DNA of 64,000 bases from Theristus sp. LFF4_11 (GCA_030248135.1 JASANC010002757.1:62001-126000), one strand, 5' to 3'; numbered from the stretch's first letter, positions 22,101 through 32,378 are shown. Made by a program: numbers and translations. Notes: generated by a model not told the origin, from the sequence alone.

Positions 22101-24345
22101 ATTCAGTTGCCCGACAGAAAGAAACCGGCGGAGAAGACCGAAGAAACGCCGACAAAAGAAGAGAGTGCGAAAAAATTGTCGGATAAAACTCCATTTACGA
22201 CGCATGTTGTCGCGGCACGATGGGGCACCAGTAAAGTGCACCAGGCTAAGGTGGTGTTTGCATTTTTATATGTTTTTTGTTGAAACAAATCAATTTTTGA
22301 CGAATAATTATCAGATCTGGATAAGTTCAACTTTATTTATATGCCTGGCGACCAGAAGCGCTTACTGGATTACTCGTGTACTTTACTAGATTTTAGCCGA
22401 TCAGTGAGTTTTTTTCAGGCTTCACCGAGCGTGCAGCTGGTCACACCGCAATGGTTCTGGTGTTGCGTAGAGCGGTGGGAGAAAGTACGATGATTAATAA
22501 AAAGTTGAAATTAAAACTTCGAAAATAGGCGAACGGAGATGCAAAACTTAGAACACTGCTTCATCCGTCTTGCCGACTTCTAGCTGGTTGTTACATTCGT
22601 CGCATCCGCATGTTATAAAATCAAAGCCGCTTATGCAGCAACAGCACGATTTGTGTCTCAGGTCGATGAATCGCTGTTTCGACTGACGTCGCAAACGAAA
22701 ATCGACCCGGAACTTCTGAAGCACGAGCTCGGCTGGCGACCGGCCGATCGTGGCGTCGAAGGCGCGAAGTTTTCGAAAACGAAACGAGCGACTGGCGACG
22801 ACGACGATGAGAGAGTGGAAATGAAAAGCAATCGTGACGAGTCGATCGACGAACCGAAACCGTCGACATCAGCGGGTGGTGAAATTGCGACGGGCCGAAC
22901 CCGACGGGCGTCGATGACGGTGCACACGCACACGATGCTCGACGATTTCTCATTGGTGGGGCGCTTTCGGAAACGGGACATTTTGAAGATTTGACATTTG
23001 CACATACACATCCAGTTGTCTGGTCTCGGAAGACAGTACCCTCTGTTTACAACACGGTAATGTCAAAAGCACACACATACAATACGCCGTTTGGCTGTGT
23101 GCTCAGCTGGATGGTTTGGAACTTGCTTCCTTGTGCATTTGCTCGACCTTTCGAGACGCCAAATTTTAACAAACAGACAGGCAACACCCCTTCCATCCGC
23201 GGGAATTGGAGCGAGTTGTTGAAACCACAACAATGTTTGCGTTTTTAAACGAAAAACTCACGGCTGTTTCAATTTTTACCAGGCTGATGTGCGGCGAATG
23301 TCAGACGAGGTTGACGCTGAGCTGGGCTCAGTCGAGAGTGACAATGGCTCGGCGACGGAGGATGCTGGCGATGAGGCACACACTGAAAATACTGGTGCTG
23401 TGAAAACGAAAGTCAAGAAAAACAGAAGTCATTCTCCCGATTCAGGCAAAGCAATTATGGAATACATTTCGTTTGCACAGTACCAGCAATCAGCTGATTG
23501 ACTGCGTGGATTTATTACCAGCATGGTATAATGGTCACAGATAGCATTCGCTGATTGTTGTCGAATCAGCAGGTTGGAACGGCGGGCGCTATTTGGTCAA
23601 TGCAGTCAATCGCCACGCAGAGATCTCTCCTGACTTCATAGCGTCCATTTCCCGTGTGTTCCATTTCTTGCAGATCTCCAGCAACAGCTGGCGTTAAGTG
23701 GCCACTCGTCATCTTCGTCCGATGCTGACAGCCTCGACGAGTCGGTGCCGCGCGGATGGAAACGAAAATCGACCGATCTACTGCTGGAGCAAGATCTCGA
23801 TTCGCTCGGCGGTTCTTCGTCCGGCCAAGCGAAACGGCCACGAACACAGCCGACTCGTCTAAACTGGTCGCAGCACAGCAGCGGCAGCAGCAGAGGCAGC
23901 TCGCCGAGGGGCACGGCCGATGTGGCCGGCAACAGTAAAGGCACGGGTATTGATGATGACGATGATGACAATCACATTCAGGTATATATCGTTTGAAAAT
24001 GCTTGCGAGTCCGCTTATGCTGATTGGCGGGCGCAAACGAGCAACGTGCCATAACTGAGTGGACGGGCTTTCGACCAGCATTTTACACAGTGCGCATTTT
24101 GGGCGGTAGTATAGGCAGTGTGGTGTTTTGAAAATGGCAATCAGAGTGAATTCAAGCATTCGAATCTGATTGGCTGCATTGCGTTGTGTGGTGCTAATAC
24201 GTCCAATCAGCACACATTGTTTCGTGCACTTTTTAAGGATTATGGTGAGGATCAAGAGTCGAATGAAGAGGATTTCGAAGATGAATCAATCGGCTCCGTG
24301 GACGACGAAATGGCTGAGGAATTAGAAAGGCAGTTGGACCGATAA
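16133..24345 (+). CDS. FCP1: FCP1/CTDP1-type RNA polymerase II CTD phosphatase
   Basis: Exons: 16133-16204, 16604-16752, 17148-17231, 17537-17627, 18048-18173, 18396-18493, 18881-19027, 19266-19374, 20571-20846, 21159-21251, 21618-21780, 22018-22250, 22419-22484, 22662-22955, 23283-23394, 23674-23981, 24238-24345. Phases agree and give 842 residues. The protein removes phosphates from the Pol II C-terminal repeat. The N-terminal module ends in CQHPVVMKDMCADCGKDL, the conserved Cys segment of the family. The catalytic DLDQT (DxDxT, Asp about residues 156 and 158) is in exon 5, followed by HTRIRPH, FGQRLYAHTIAKLLDP and IIDDREDVW. A TGDINAPAGF segment follows. The BRCT domain spans exons 11-13, ending in the VTPQWFWCCVERWEK helix. 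The C-terminus is acidic (EMAEELERQL), as in CTDP1. The 15/16 junction is the least certain. Introns hold MITEs M, H and K. Confidence 0.93.
16233..16400. mobile_element. Family M palindromic MITE (copy 5)
   Basis: CAGTCGAACT after TA (16231-16232) is mirrored by GTTTGACTG at the right end. Inner arms read ATAGGCAATCAACTGATTGG and CCAATCAGCTGATTGCC. It lies in FCP1 intron 1. The right TA has decayed to TT. Confidence 0.8.
17825..18006. mobile_element. Family H foldback MITE (copy H1)
   Basis: Ends GGTTCTGCGACT and AGTTGCAGAACC are inverted repeats. Inner segments GACGCGGCAATTCA and TGAATTGCCGCGTC are also mirrored. A second copy lies at 55747-55936 and a fragment at about 53620-53680. H1 lies in the FCP1 intron just before the exon bearing the catalytic motif. 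No clear target duplication is visible. Confidence 0.65.
19446..20247. mobile_element. Element K: hAT-like MITE with 8-bp target duplication
   Basis: The 802-bp element starts TAGGGTTGGTAAAAAACCGG and ends CCTGTGCCAACCCTA. The 8 bases GTTGCGAT stand directly on both sides (19438-19445 and 20248-20255). The subterminal regions are dense in AAACCGGTTT and its variants. An exact 8-bp duplication with a TAGGG terminus is typical of hAT elements. No transposase ORF is visible. It sits in FCP1 intron 8. Confidence 0.9.
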
Positions 24346-25321
24346 ATTTCAAAAACACGTGAAAATGTTATATGCTAGATAGATTCACAGGTCATTTTTT
24401 GAATTTCACGCAAACATTTGTTTCAGGGATACATTAATCTGTCGAAACCGGGAACGCGTGTTTTGTTTCACATACCAGTTATCGAAAATGTTGTGTTTCA
24501 GGCTTCCGTAGTGCATGACGTCAGTGATATTTATTTATCAGTGTGCAAGTTTCTGTTTCATTGCGAAATGTTTTAGTTTTGCTTTTTGTTTTGTAAAATA
24601 GTTGCTGAATTGTGTGCATCTCGCGCACAAAAGCAGGAATGTTTATAAACAATTTCAAAGGTGGATATTGTTTACATTGTCGACACGTGTACTCCCAAGT
24701 GTTCATTTTCAAGTGTCTGAGACACCGATCGATGCTGACGAGTCCAAACGGGTGTTGGCGTACAACGAATGATTGACGAATCGCCCAAGAGATTTACCAA
24801 ATAATTTGATTGTATTTGATAAGCACAAATCACTGTAAACAAGTGTTATCGCCAAATAAACCTGTGGAAACGAACAATCTCACAGTCACAATAACATCTT
24901 TTGATGACCAGACCAGAAGAAAGTCATTCAACCCAAATAATTTCGCGTTTTGTTTGAAGACGCCACATGTGAATACTTTGCACAGTCGCAGAGACTGGAC
25001 ACAAGCTGCTGTGGTATTTTGTGTGTTTGTACAAATGTAGCTGTGCAATGCGACATCCTTTTAGAAATAAAACTGTCACTCTGTACAACTTGGAATCCTG
25101 GCATGGCACGTAAGTGTTGAATATGCCATTCGTAAAAAAACAAAACCAGAAAAACCCAGCTGGGAGAATAGATGTCCTCATAGAAGTGTGACGAATGTGG
25201 AACAATCACCTGAAAAAATGCGACTGCCTTTCCTGAAGCGCAGATTCGCATACACGATGGAATCAAGTTTCCCAAAATGATATTCACAATTGCGACAAAA
25301 ACACCCCGATATCGCAAATAA
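24346..25321. other. Convergent 3' region between FCP1 and evectin
   Basis: The FCP1 stop at 24345 and the evectin stop at 25322 face each other across this stretch. No exon is recognised, so it should hold both 3' UTRs. AATAAA at 24855-24860 could serve FCP1. No equally clear signal was found for evectin on the minus strand. Confidence 0.5.
24855..24860 (+). terminator. Possible FCP1 poly(A) signal
   Basis: AATAAA lies 510 bases after the FCP1 stop codon, in AT-rich non-coding sequence. Another AATAAA near 25068 is an alternative. Confidence 0.35.
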
Positions 25322-27150
25322 TCACCAAAGCCACAACGGGAACATCATCCACGGCCAAAACAGCATCGATCCCATTGCAGCTCCCGCCAAAAAGCCCGTT
25401 CCCAGGCCTGGCCCGCCGCCGCAATAACGGGAATGGTAACGGTGATGACAACAATCGCCGTGCGGGTACGCCGGCTGCGGTAGGCTGTTCAGCATCAGGC
25501 GGTTGCCTGAAACACACAATGCGCTGAAACCACATAAATGCGCTGATTGGCCGTCTCTGAATTGGGTTCAGTGATGATCCCATTCCCATCAAAGTTTTGG
25601 AAGCCACCACAAGATGCATAATTTCGTTTGTTTTATTGAGAAGAACCGCACAACTTGTTGCAAGTCAGCAAGAATTAAAATCATTTCCAAACAAACACGC
25701 ACCTTGTGGGTCGACAGCCATTGGCCCTTGATCGGTGATGTAAATCACGCTGCCCGGTGGCAGTTGAATGTGCGTCTGGTATTGCACGCCAGACGCCCGG
25801 TAATCCCCGTTCGGGCCAAACGAATTCCCGTGCGGGTAGTACGCGTAATACCCGGGCGGGACATCGCCGGCGTTGGCTGCTTGCGGCTGATGGCGTGGTT
25901 GGATTGCTCGTGCTTCTTGAAGTGACAACAGCCACGCTCTGAACAAGCTTTTGTAATTTTATGAAGAAAAAAAACGAAATGTTCTGCCTCGTTATTTTAC
26001 ATGGGAACTGACTGAGCTTTTCACAAAACATGACACAAGTAGCTTATCTTTCACCAGTAACTAGCGCAGCGCAACTGAGTGTTGCAGTCGCAAAATAACT
26101 TCAAACAATCAACAGTGGTGTGTTTTCCGTCCATATTACAGCAGAGCTACTTTTGAAACTCTCCTAGCTTCGAAAAGTCCATCCTGCAGACATGCACAAT
26201 CTATTTCTGTATCATATGCACTTAGCTGATTGGTTGGTGACTGCTTGTTGCATGCGCTCTGGGCTCCGCCTCCACATCACGTAGTCATCATCAAACCAAT
26301 CAGCTAATTCCTTACATATAATCCAGAAATAGACAGTACGCTCGTACAATCAATTCACTCACAAATAATCGTCAGCATCATCAGCACACAAGTGCCACGT
26401 TTTCTGTTGTGCTCCAACGGCGCCTGTTGTACGCACGCACAGCACACAGTCGCCCGTGCGACCTGCGGGCGGCGTCACGTCGGCACACTGTGAAAACAAA
26501 CAGTCCATTTGCCACAATGTTCAGTCGCACTCTTAATTATAGGCTGTCAGCTGATTGGTTGGTGATCATGTGAAGTGATGCAGGCTGCGCACAGAAACCA
26601 TGCACGTGATGTGTGCTCCTCAAAAATACTGGCGGCCTCTGCAATGCCAGCATCTTGCATGTCACTTAAGGAGGATTTAGCAATTAGGTTTTTTGTGCGT
26701 ATGCACGGACACGACACGTAAAAAATGGCCACGCGATTTAAAAATCGTGTCGTGTGTGCTATCTTAATTCATTACGGACACGATTAGTTTGCGCACGGGA
26801 TTTAGAACGACGTTTGTGCGTACGGACAAAAAACTAAATGGTGTTTCCGCCTTTACCGACCTGACCTCGCTTGACGCCACTTCTCTATCACATGGGTGCC
26901 TCAGCGCCAATTGGCGACTGCCTAACAAATCTCTCATCGTTTACACGTGTACTTTTCGCGTTAAAAAACGGTTTGAAAACGCACCAACGAGCGAAGCCCG
27001 CACCGACCTGCTCGCTGTCGATGACGGCCGCACGCTCGGCGGGCACATGAATGAACTCAAGCGCATCGGTCGAACGATCGCTCTCGTAGCACGAGAGGCG
27101 GCCGCTTTTGTAGAGCACAAACCAGCGGCGTTGCCACGTTGACGTGTCGT
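25322..27150 (-). CDS. PLEKHB: Evectin (PLEKHB) family PH-domain membrane protein, 5' exon not found
   Basis: Minus-strand exons: 27150-27008, 26487-26363, 25938-25703, 25506-25322, in phase, giving 228 residues plus the stop. The first visible exon holds the PH-domain core (TWQRRWFVLYKSGRLSCYES). The next continues it as CADVTPPAGRTGDCVLCVR and TWHLCADDADDYL, then AWLLSLQEAR, matching the evectin PH domain through its C-terminal helix. A Pro/Tyr/Gly-rich linker (PPGYYAYYPHG) follows, and the protein ends with the hydrophobic GFLAGAAMGSMLFW anchor typical of evectins, here extended by a Trp/Met-rich tail. Evectins are tail-anchored proteins of recycling endosomes or Golgi that bind phospholipids. 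The N-terminal exon (about 20 residues with the start codon) should lie upstream of 27150 and was not identified. Confidence 0.88.
26216..26325. mobile_element. Family M palindromic MITE (copy 6, short)
   Basis: TAGCTGATTGGTTGGTGACT on the left is mirrored by AAACCAATCAGCTAATTCC on the right around CTCCGCCTCCAC. It lies in an evectin intron (25939-26362). Confidence 0.65.
26525..26605. mobile_element. Family M half-element (copy 7)
   Basis: Only one arm is present: ATTATAGGCTGTCAGCTGATTGGTTGGTGATCATGTG. It lies in the evectin intron 26488-27007. Confidence 0.5.
26669..26852 (-). mobile_element. Family F MITE with TTA duplication (copy F1)
   Basis: The 184-bp element has ends AGGAGGATTTAGC and GTGTTTCCGCCT, each flanked by TTA (26666-26668, 26853-26855). 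Arms contain GTGCGTATGCACGG and GTGCGTACGGAC. A copy in the opposite orientation lies at 28905-29093. It resembles PIF/Harbinger MITEs and sits in an evectin intron. Confidence 0.82.
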
Positions 27151-27496
27151 CTGCAGCTTCCAAATTAAAAAAAATATTTCAAACACTCAACGCGCCCAAA
27201 GGCCGTACCCGCACAGGCAGAACAGACTGAAAACGGTCACAAAAGCTCTTTACGATATAGTAATAAATGACGATAAGTTGTTTGTGAACTATGGTTTGCT
27301 ATCCTATTTTAAACAAGCTGCAAGCAAGCAAGGTATAGTTGTTCTAGGGGGGGGGGCTTGCGGACAAAAGACCGCACGTGCCAAAAGACCGCACATTTTA
27401 GTTTTTTTGTGACCAAAAGAGCGCAGTTAGAAAAGATTTTTCGGCTCAGCTATTATCTATCCTATCCAAAAAAATTCTAGCAAGCTATCTCTATCT

Positions 27497-27643
27497 GGCT
27501 GACGACTGGTTGGTGTTGGTGGTCACGTGATCGTGACGTATGGAGTCTATGGGCTATGCAAACCAAACTCCCCCTCCACAGCAATTCATGAAAAGAATGC
27601 ATACATCAACATCAACCAATCAGCTAGTTATAGAATTAGACTG
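27497..27643. mobile_element. Family M palindromic MITE (copy 8)
   Basis: The right arm CCAATCAGCTAGTTATAG ends AGACTG before TA. The left arm (GACTGGTTGGTGTTGGTGGTCACGTGATC) is less exact. The core holds CTCCCCCTCCAC. It lies upstream of the identified evectin exons. Confidence 0.6.
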
Positions 27644-27711
27644 TATGCATAGTTGTTCTGGGGGGCGGGCCGGGCTGGCGGCATAGTTGATCCTTATTCC
27701 TTCCTTCCCAC

Positions 27712-28275
27712 CAGTACCGTGGGGGGGGGGGGGGGTGGGGGGGGTACACCCCCCCCCAGAGCACCCGAGACCGTCGGGTGGGGGGGTGGGGGGGGCACCG
27801 TGCCACCCCCCCCCTAAAACCGGGCACCCCCCCCCATCGGACCCCCCCCCCCGCGAAAATTTGGCCGACACCCCCCCCCCCCCCCATGAAATTTTGTCTG
27901 GCGGCCAACCCCCCCCCAAAATTTTCTGCACACCCTAAATTTTTTTTCGAAAATCATGATTTTTTGTCTATAAAGTCCATAATATAAGCTGAATATATGA
28001 TAACTTGACCATCTTCATTGTAATTTCAAAGATTTTGCAGCAAAATTTAGCGTTTTTCCTTTCAAATTTAAGCGAAAAATTTTCATGGGGGGGTGGGGGG
28101 GGTGGACCCCCCCCCCACAGAAAATTTTGAAAAAATGCCCCCCCCCATGGGCCCCCCCTGGGGGGGGGTCCCACGTTACCATAGGTTGGACCCCCCCCTC
28201 ACTTTTTGGTCGGCACCCCCCCCACGGTACCATACCCCCCCCCCCCTCGAAAATTTTTTTGGGCCCACGGTACTG
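27712..28275. mobile_element. Family E hAT-like, C-tract-rich element (copy E1)
   Basis: The 564-bp element begins CAGTACCGTGGG and ends GGGCCCACGGTACTG. CTTCCCAC stands on both sides (27704-27711, 28276-28283), an exact 8-bp duplication. The inside alternates homopolymeric C or G tracts of 6-14 bases with short AT-rich spacers and has no credible gene. E1 also preserves the uninterrupted CATAGGTTGGACCCC site that is split by copy B5 in E2. Confidence 0.9.
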
Positions 28276-28303
28276 CTTCCCACATAAATAAATCGCCTCA
28301 AAG

Positions 28304-29190
28304 TAGGGTTGTTAAAAAAATAAAAATCGTCATTTTTGTTTTTTTAAATTTTTTTTTTAAATTTCAAAAATTAAAGTTGTGCTAAATCAATCAGGGAGTC
28401 CGAAGAACCACATATGATATGCATGCGCCTCCCGAATGACTCCCGTATGGCGGAACTTTGCAGATTTTGTTTTCGTGACCTCAATTACCCCTTTTCCAAA
28501 CCGTCACCATGCCTCTTCTTGTGTTTTGACCTCCAAAACGTCACTAATTGTTCCCAGCTAAGCTAATGCTAAAGTGAAGACAAACATACCGCCTTGAAAT
28601 TCGATCAATTATTCTGATGATGTCGCGACGACACGACACGAAGCAGCAACCAGACAACGTAGCGCTTGCAAACGGAGCAGCGAGCGCAATCGGACGCTCT
28701 GCGAGGCGAATCGTCACCTTATCTGCATCGGAAATGGTAAGCCAAGCTTTGGGACGCTCAAAAACTTCATCGCAGATGTTGTCGAAGCCTAAAATCAGTC
28801 AGTAAAACGGTCCAAAATCGACTGCTGACGGTTTTACGATCACGAGGAATTTTTGTTGAACTTTCGAAAAATTGTGCCAAATTTGAGGTTTTCAGAACAT
28901 ATTAAGGCGGAGCCGGAAACACCATTTAGTTTTTCGTCCGTACGCACAAACGTCGTTCTAAATCCCGTACGCAAACTAATCGTGTCCGTAATGCATTAAG
29001 ATAGCACACACGACACGATTTCTAAATCGCGTGGCCATTTTTTACGTCTCGTGTCCGTGCGTACGCACAAAAAACTAATTGCTAAACGCGCCTTTAGAGA
29101 AAAATTTTTGGATTTTTTAATAAAAAAAATCGGCACTTTTGTTTTTTAATCACTTTTTTCTTAAATTTCGATTTTTGTTTAACAACCCTA
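28304..29190. mobile_element. Family B hAT-like element (copy B1, carrying F2)
   Basis: The element begins TAGGGTTGTTAAAAA and ends TTTAACAACCCTA. CCTCAAAG flanks both sides (28296-28303, 29191-29198). Removing the inserted F2 and one TTA leaves about 695 bp, close to B5 and B7. No transposase is visible. The interior contains a TCGCGACGACACGACACG segment shared by the other B copies. Confidence 0.9.
28905..29093 (+). mobile_element. Family F MITE inserted in B1 (copy F2)
   Basis: The 189-bp element has ends AGGCGGAGCC and ACGCGCCT, flanked by TTA (28902-28904, 29094-29096). Sister B copies show the empty site as CATATTAGAGGAAAA, so the TTA duplication and the insertion are directly demonstrated. 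Ends and duplication suit PIF/Harbinger. Confidence 0.9.
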
Positions 29191-29256
29191 CCTCAAAGTA
29201 AACAACGAACGAACCCGTTTTTCGTCGTAACAGAAAACCACTTTTTGCGACGTTAT

Positions 29257-29417
29257 AGAAAGATATTTGAGTTGTTACGTAGTTTATTTGGGTTTGTTTA
29301 TTAGGATGACACGACAACGACAATAATAAAAACAGACCGACCCCTGATCACAGATTATCACAGCTTATATAGCCAATATAATTACGTGTAATTACACAGT
29401 TATCGTTGTTCCCAACT
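29257..29417 (-). repeat. 3' LTR of the gag-only retrotransposon
   Basis: This 161-bp copy is identical by eye to the one at 30886-31046. On the minus strand it starts AGTTGGGAACAACG, contains a TATATAAG box-like sequence, and ends ATATCTTTCT. TTAT lies just outside. Confidence 0.88.
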
Positions 29418-29573
29418 TCTCCCCAACAATTGAAAATGATTTATCACATATTTGATTGGAATTGTTGATTGATTGTTTTGTTGATTTGATTGGAAGATTT
29501 GTTGATTTGATTTGACTGTTTTTTGATTGAGATTTGTTGATTTGATTTTTTGGTTGAAGATTTCCTTGTGTTT

Positions 29574-30830
29574 TTATTTCGTTTCATCACGCGCATCATT
29601 ACTATTCGTCGACGCCTCCTTCATCGCGCGGGCCGTGGTTGTAGTCGTCCTCCGGTCCCATAGCTCCAGTCTGGTCTGCAGACTGCTGAGCCAGGTTCGA
29701 AACTTGTGATTCTTGGCTGGATCGAACTTTTGCCATTTTTCGGACAACAACATCATGTATGCTTTGTCATTGTCGGTCGTACCGTTGGCTACATTCTGTT
29801 TACAGCAGTGGTCATGATCAGCAGTCACCTTCTGCTGATTCTGCAGTTCGAGCATCTGACTGAACATGGTCATCATGAAGTCATTTTGCTTTTGCAGTTG
29901 TTCGTACTGTTTCTGCATCTGCTGTTGTTGTTGCATGACCAATTGAATCAGCTGCTGTGAGACTCCCGTCTCCGTTTTCACTTTACCGTGCCTGGGACTT
30001 AACCCACTGGCCTCGTCATTTGCCTTGGGAATTAACCCAGTAGGCTCTCCAATCAGATTTTTGGTCCTGGGAATCAACCCAGTGGACTCATTTGCCTTGG
30101 GAATGAACCCAGTAGGCTCATCAATCAGCTCTTTGGTCCTGGGAATCAACCCAGTGGACTCATATCTTGCCTTGGGAATTAACCCAGTAGGCACATGCTC
30201 ATCGCTACGAATATGCGCAAGTTTTTGACCCAACTGAAACGTAGTGATTGAATCAGTGTCACTTACGTCTGAAGCATCGTGTGGCACGCTTGGGTCGCAC
30301 TTATCAGACGCATCGTGTGGCCTTTGAGTCTGTGCGCGTTGTAGCACTTGTGCCGAGCTGAGCATGCTGATCGCCGTTGGCACTGTCGTATCACTGCTGT
30401 GCGAGACGCTCGATTGTGCCTGTGTCATACTGTTCAAGTCAGAATTTTCAGGATCATGCATGTGTCCCCAAGTCAGAAACTGTTTGTACTTGAAGACTTC
30501 GCTCACAAATCCTCTGACCCTATCAGCCAACTCGTCAATGGGTGCGACCAAAGAAGGTGCAATGTTTCGCTTGACTCTGCACTGCAAGGTTCGACTTAGC
30601 TTCTTTTTCTCCTGCAGCGTCCTGCAAATGCGGTTGAGTCCTGCCCGATCCTGCTGGTCCTCATAGCGGTCAATGAGGTAATCCAGGTCTCTGCGGGTCA
30701 TGTGTACCGTATCGGCGTCGGACGTGTTCAGCGAGTCAGGGCTGGGATCACGGCTGACGACTGAACTCTCGCTGTCAAAGTGTCGCGACATGATGCTGAT
30801 CGTGCTGCTGTGCGGATTGCACTGTTGCAC
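29574..30830 (-). CDS. Gag-like protein of the non-autonomous LTR element
   Basis: A 418-residue ORF fills most of the element's interior and is the only long ORF there. The N-terminal half is charged with a short helical region (RRDLDYLIDRYEDQQDRAG). The middle holds six degenerate copies of a TGLIPK/R motif in tandem. A Gln-rich coiled-coil-like stretch follows (QQQQQMQKQYEQLQKQ). The C-terminal part has WQKFDP...FRTWLSSLQTRLELW, a pattern seen in capsid regions of retrotransposon Gag proteins. No CCHC zinc knuckle, protease or polymerase motif is present. The first Met (30830) is used here; a second lies at about residue 14. Assignment as Gag rests mainly on position between LTR and primer site. 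Confidence 0.7.
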   Translation of the reverse strand: MQQCNPHSSTISIMSRHFDSESSVVSRDPSPDSLNTSDADTVHMTRRDLDYLIDRYEDQQDRAGLNRICRTLQEKKKLSRTLQCRVKRNIAPSLVAPIDELADRVRGFVSEVFKYKQFLTWGHMHDPENSDLNSMTQAQSSVSHSSDTTVPTAISMLSSAQVLQRAQTQRPHDASDKCDPSVPHDASDVSDTDSITTFQLGQKLAHIRSDEHVPTGLIPKARYESTGLIPRTKELIDEPTGFIPKANESTGLIPRTKNLIGEPTGLIPKANDEASGLSPRHGKVKTETGVSQQLIQLVMQQQQQMQKQYEQLQKQNDFMMTMFSQMLELQNQQKVTADHDHCCKQNVANGTTDNDKAYMMLLSEKWQKFDPAKNHKFRTWLSSLQTRLELWDRRTTTTTARAMKEASTNSNDARDETK

Positions 30831-30885
30831 ACTGTGGTTTTCCTTCTTTATAGATGATGACTGTACGAGCCAAACGTTGGGCGCC

Positions 30886-31046
30886 AGAAAGATATTTGAG
30901 TTGTTACGTAGTTTATTTGGGTTTGTTTATTAGGATGACACGACAACGACAATAATAAAAACAGACCGACCCCTGATCACAGATTATCACAGCTTATATA
31001 GCCAATATAATTACGTGTAATTACACAGTTATCGTTGTTCCCAACT
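30886..31046 (-). repeat. 5' LTR of the gag-only retrotransposon
   Basis: This is the upstream LTR in the minus-strand direction of transcription, followed immediately by the primer-binding site TGGCGCCCAACG. TTAT at 31047-31050 is the outer target duplication. Confidence 0.88.
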
Positions 31047-31294
31047 TTATTAGCAACGTCGCCTGCTCGCTGCTGTTTGTGCGCCGCTGGTGCTTTTGAT
31101 GACGACATCATTCCAAAATAGAGTAAGGCTCGAAAAAATTTTAAACTTAAAAAAATCTTTTTTAATTCGGGAGTTTTTAATTAATTTTTTAATTATTAAT
31201 AATTGAAAAACGAATTTTTGCCATCAAAAATGTTTTTCATCTGAAAATGCGTTCAAGACACTTTTTTTTTAATATTTGAAGCACACCCCCCACC

Positions 31295-32324
31295 TAGGGT
31301 TAGGGGAAAAAAATCCGAATTTTTTTTTAATTAAAAAAAAATTTAAAAAAAAAATTTTTTTTACAAGTTAGGTTAGTTCGAAGCGTCTCGTTGAGCTGAG
31401 TTCATCTAGACTATTTTCAGAACGATCCGGAAAACTATAAGAGCGAAAATCGTGTTTTATTGAAATTATGTCCATTTCATAGAGGGAAAGTTGCATTTTC
31501 AACAGTAAAACAGGACAATTTTCGACGTGTACTTGAATATTGAACCGTTCTTAGTTGTTCCTCTTTAGAAAATTACCAAAATTTGACTGTGTTCAAAAAT
31601 TCCTGTTTGCTGTAGCTAAGTCGGCAACCCCTGTCGACCCGGTCGCCCCCCCCCCAAGACACTTACTTTCAGGTTCAACCAGCTATGCTATCTGCCACAT
31701 GGCGAGAGCCCACTCTTCAAATCATCGTATCGAAAACACGTACCATGATTTCGCGATCACGTTGCGGCCAACTGACAGACGCAAGTTTAACACGTTAGTT
31801 TAGCTCAGCACGCAAGTTTTAACATGTGGCCATGTTATCGGGTATCTGAAAAACGGTCGTGTGATGTGGTATTAACCAACATCTCCGCTCCAATTGTTTA
31901 ACAATATATCGCACAACTCCATTGTAGACCTATAACATACGCCAATCAATAAAATATCATGTTCATCTCATGGCCTACCGACTGAAAAAAACATGTTCTA
32001 AGTTGCAAGAAAACGATTTCTGAAACGATATTTCAATTCAGTTAAGTCATTTCAACGCTAAAAATTGACTCTAGAAGTCATCCAAATCGAAAAACATGGA
32101 GTACGTCGGTCAAAATGACCAAATAATGACATGTACCTAAGCACACAAAGAAGTTGGGAAGAAAATTTGGTTTGAACTTTCAAAAAATTATGCCATAAAT
32201 CGAATTTTCAGAGCAAAGTAGAAGAAAAATTTTTCAAATTTTTTTTAAGTTTGAAAAAAAAAATCCAAATTAAAAAAAAACGAAAAAAAATAAAAAAAAT
32301 TTTTTTTCAAAGCCCCTAACCCTA
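31295..32324 (+). mobile_element. Family C hAT-like element (copy C1)
   Basis: The 1030-bp element begins TAGGGTTAGGGG and ends GCCCCTAACCCTA. CCCCCACC flanks both ends (31287-31294, 32325-32332). The interior is unique-looking DNA without a transposase ORF. It preserves the empty site CAGATACCCGATAAC (complement) for element D. Confidence 0.9.
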
Positions 32325-32378
32325 CCCCCACCGATTCCGGAAACCCGAAGCAGTACCGAAGACGAGGGGGAGTGGGGG

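Larger units (their letters stand above)
29257..31046 (-). mobile_element. Short gag-only LTR retrotransposon (non-autonomous)
   Basis: Two 161-bp direct repeats (29257-29417 and 30886-31046) read identically and bound a 1468-bp interior. TTAT lies outside both (29253-29256, 31047-31050), a likely 4-bp target duplication. On the minus strand the 5' LTR is followed at once by TGGCGCCCAACG, a typical tRNA primer-binding site (30886-30875). A purine-rich GGGGAGA precedes the 3' LTR. The interior carries one long minus-strand ORF with no protease, reverse transcriptase, RNase H or integrase. Identical LTRs imply recent insertion. This resembles TR-GAG or LARD-type elements that depend on an autonomous partner. 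Confidence 0.9.

Noticed and set aside
31555..31803. About 80-aa ORF present in both C1 and C2 (also 33357-33599)
   Set aside because: Its conservation only reflects element duplication. There is no hAT transposase motif, and it is too short for a transposase.
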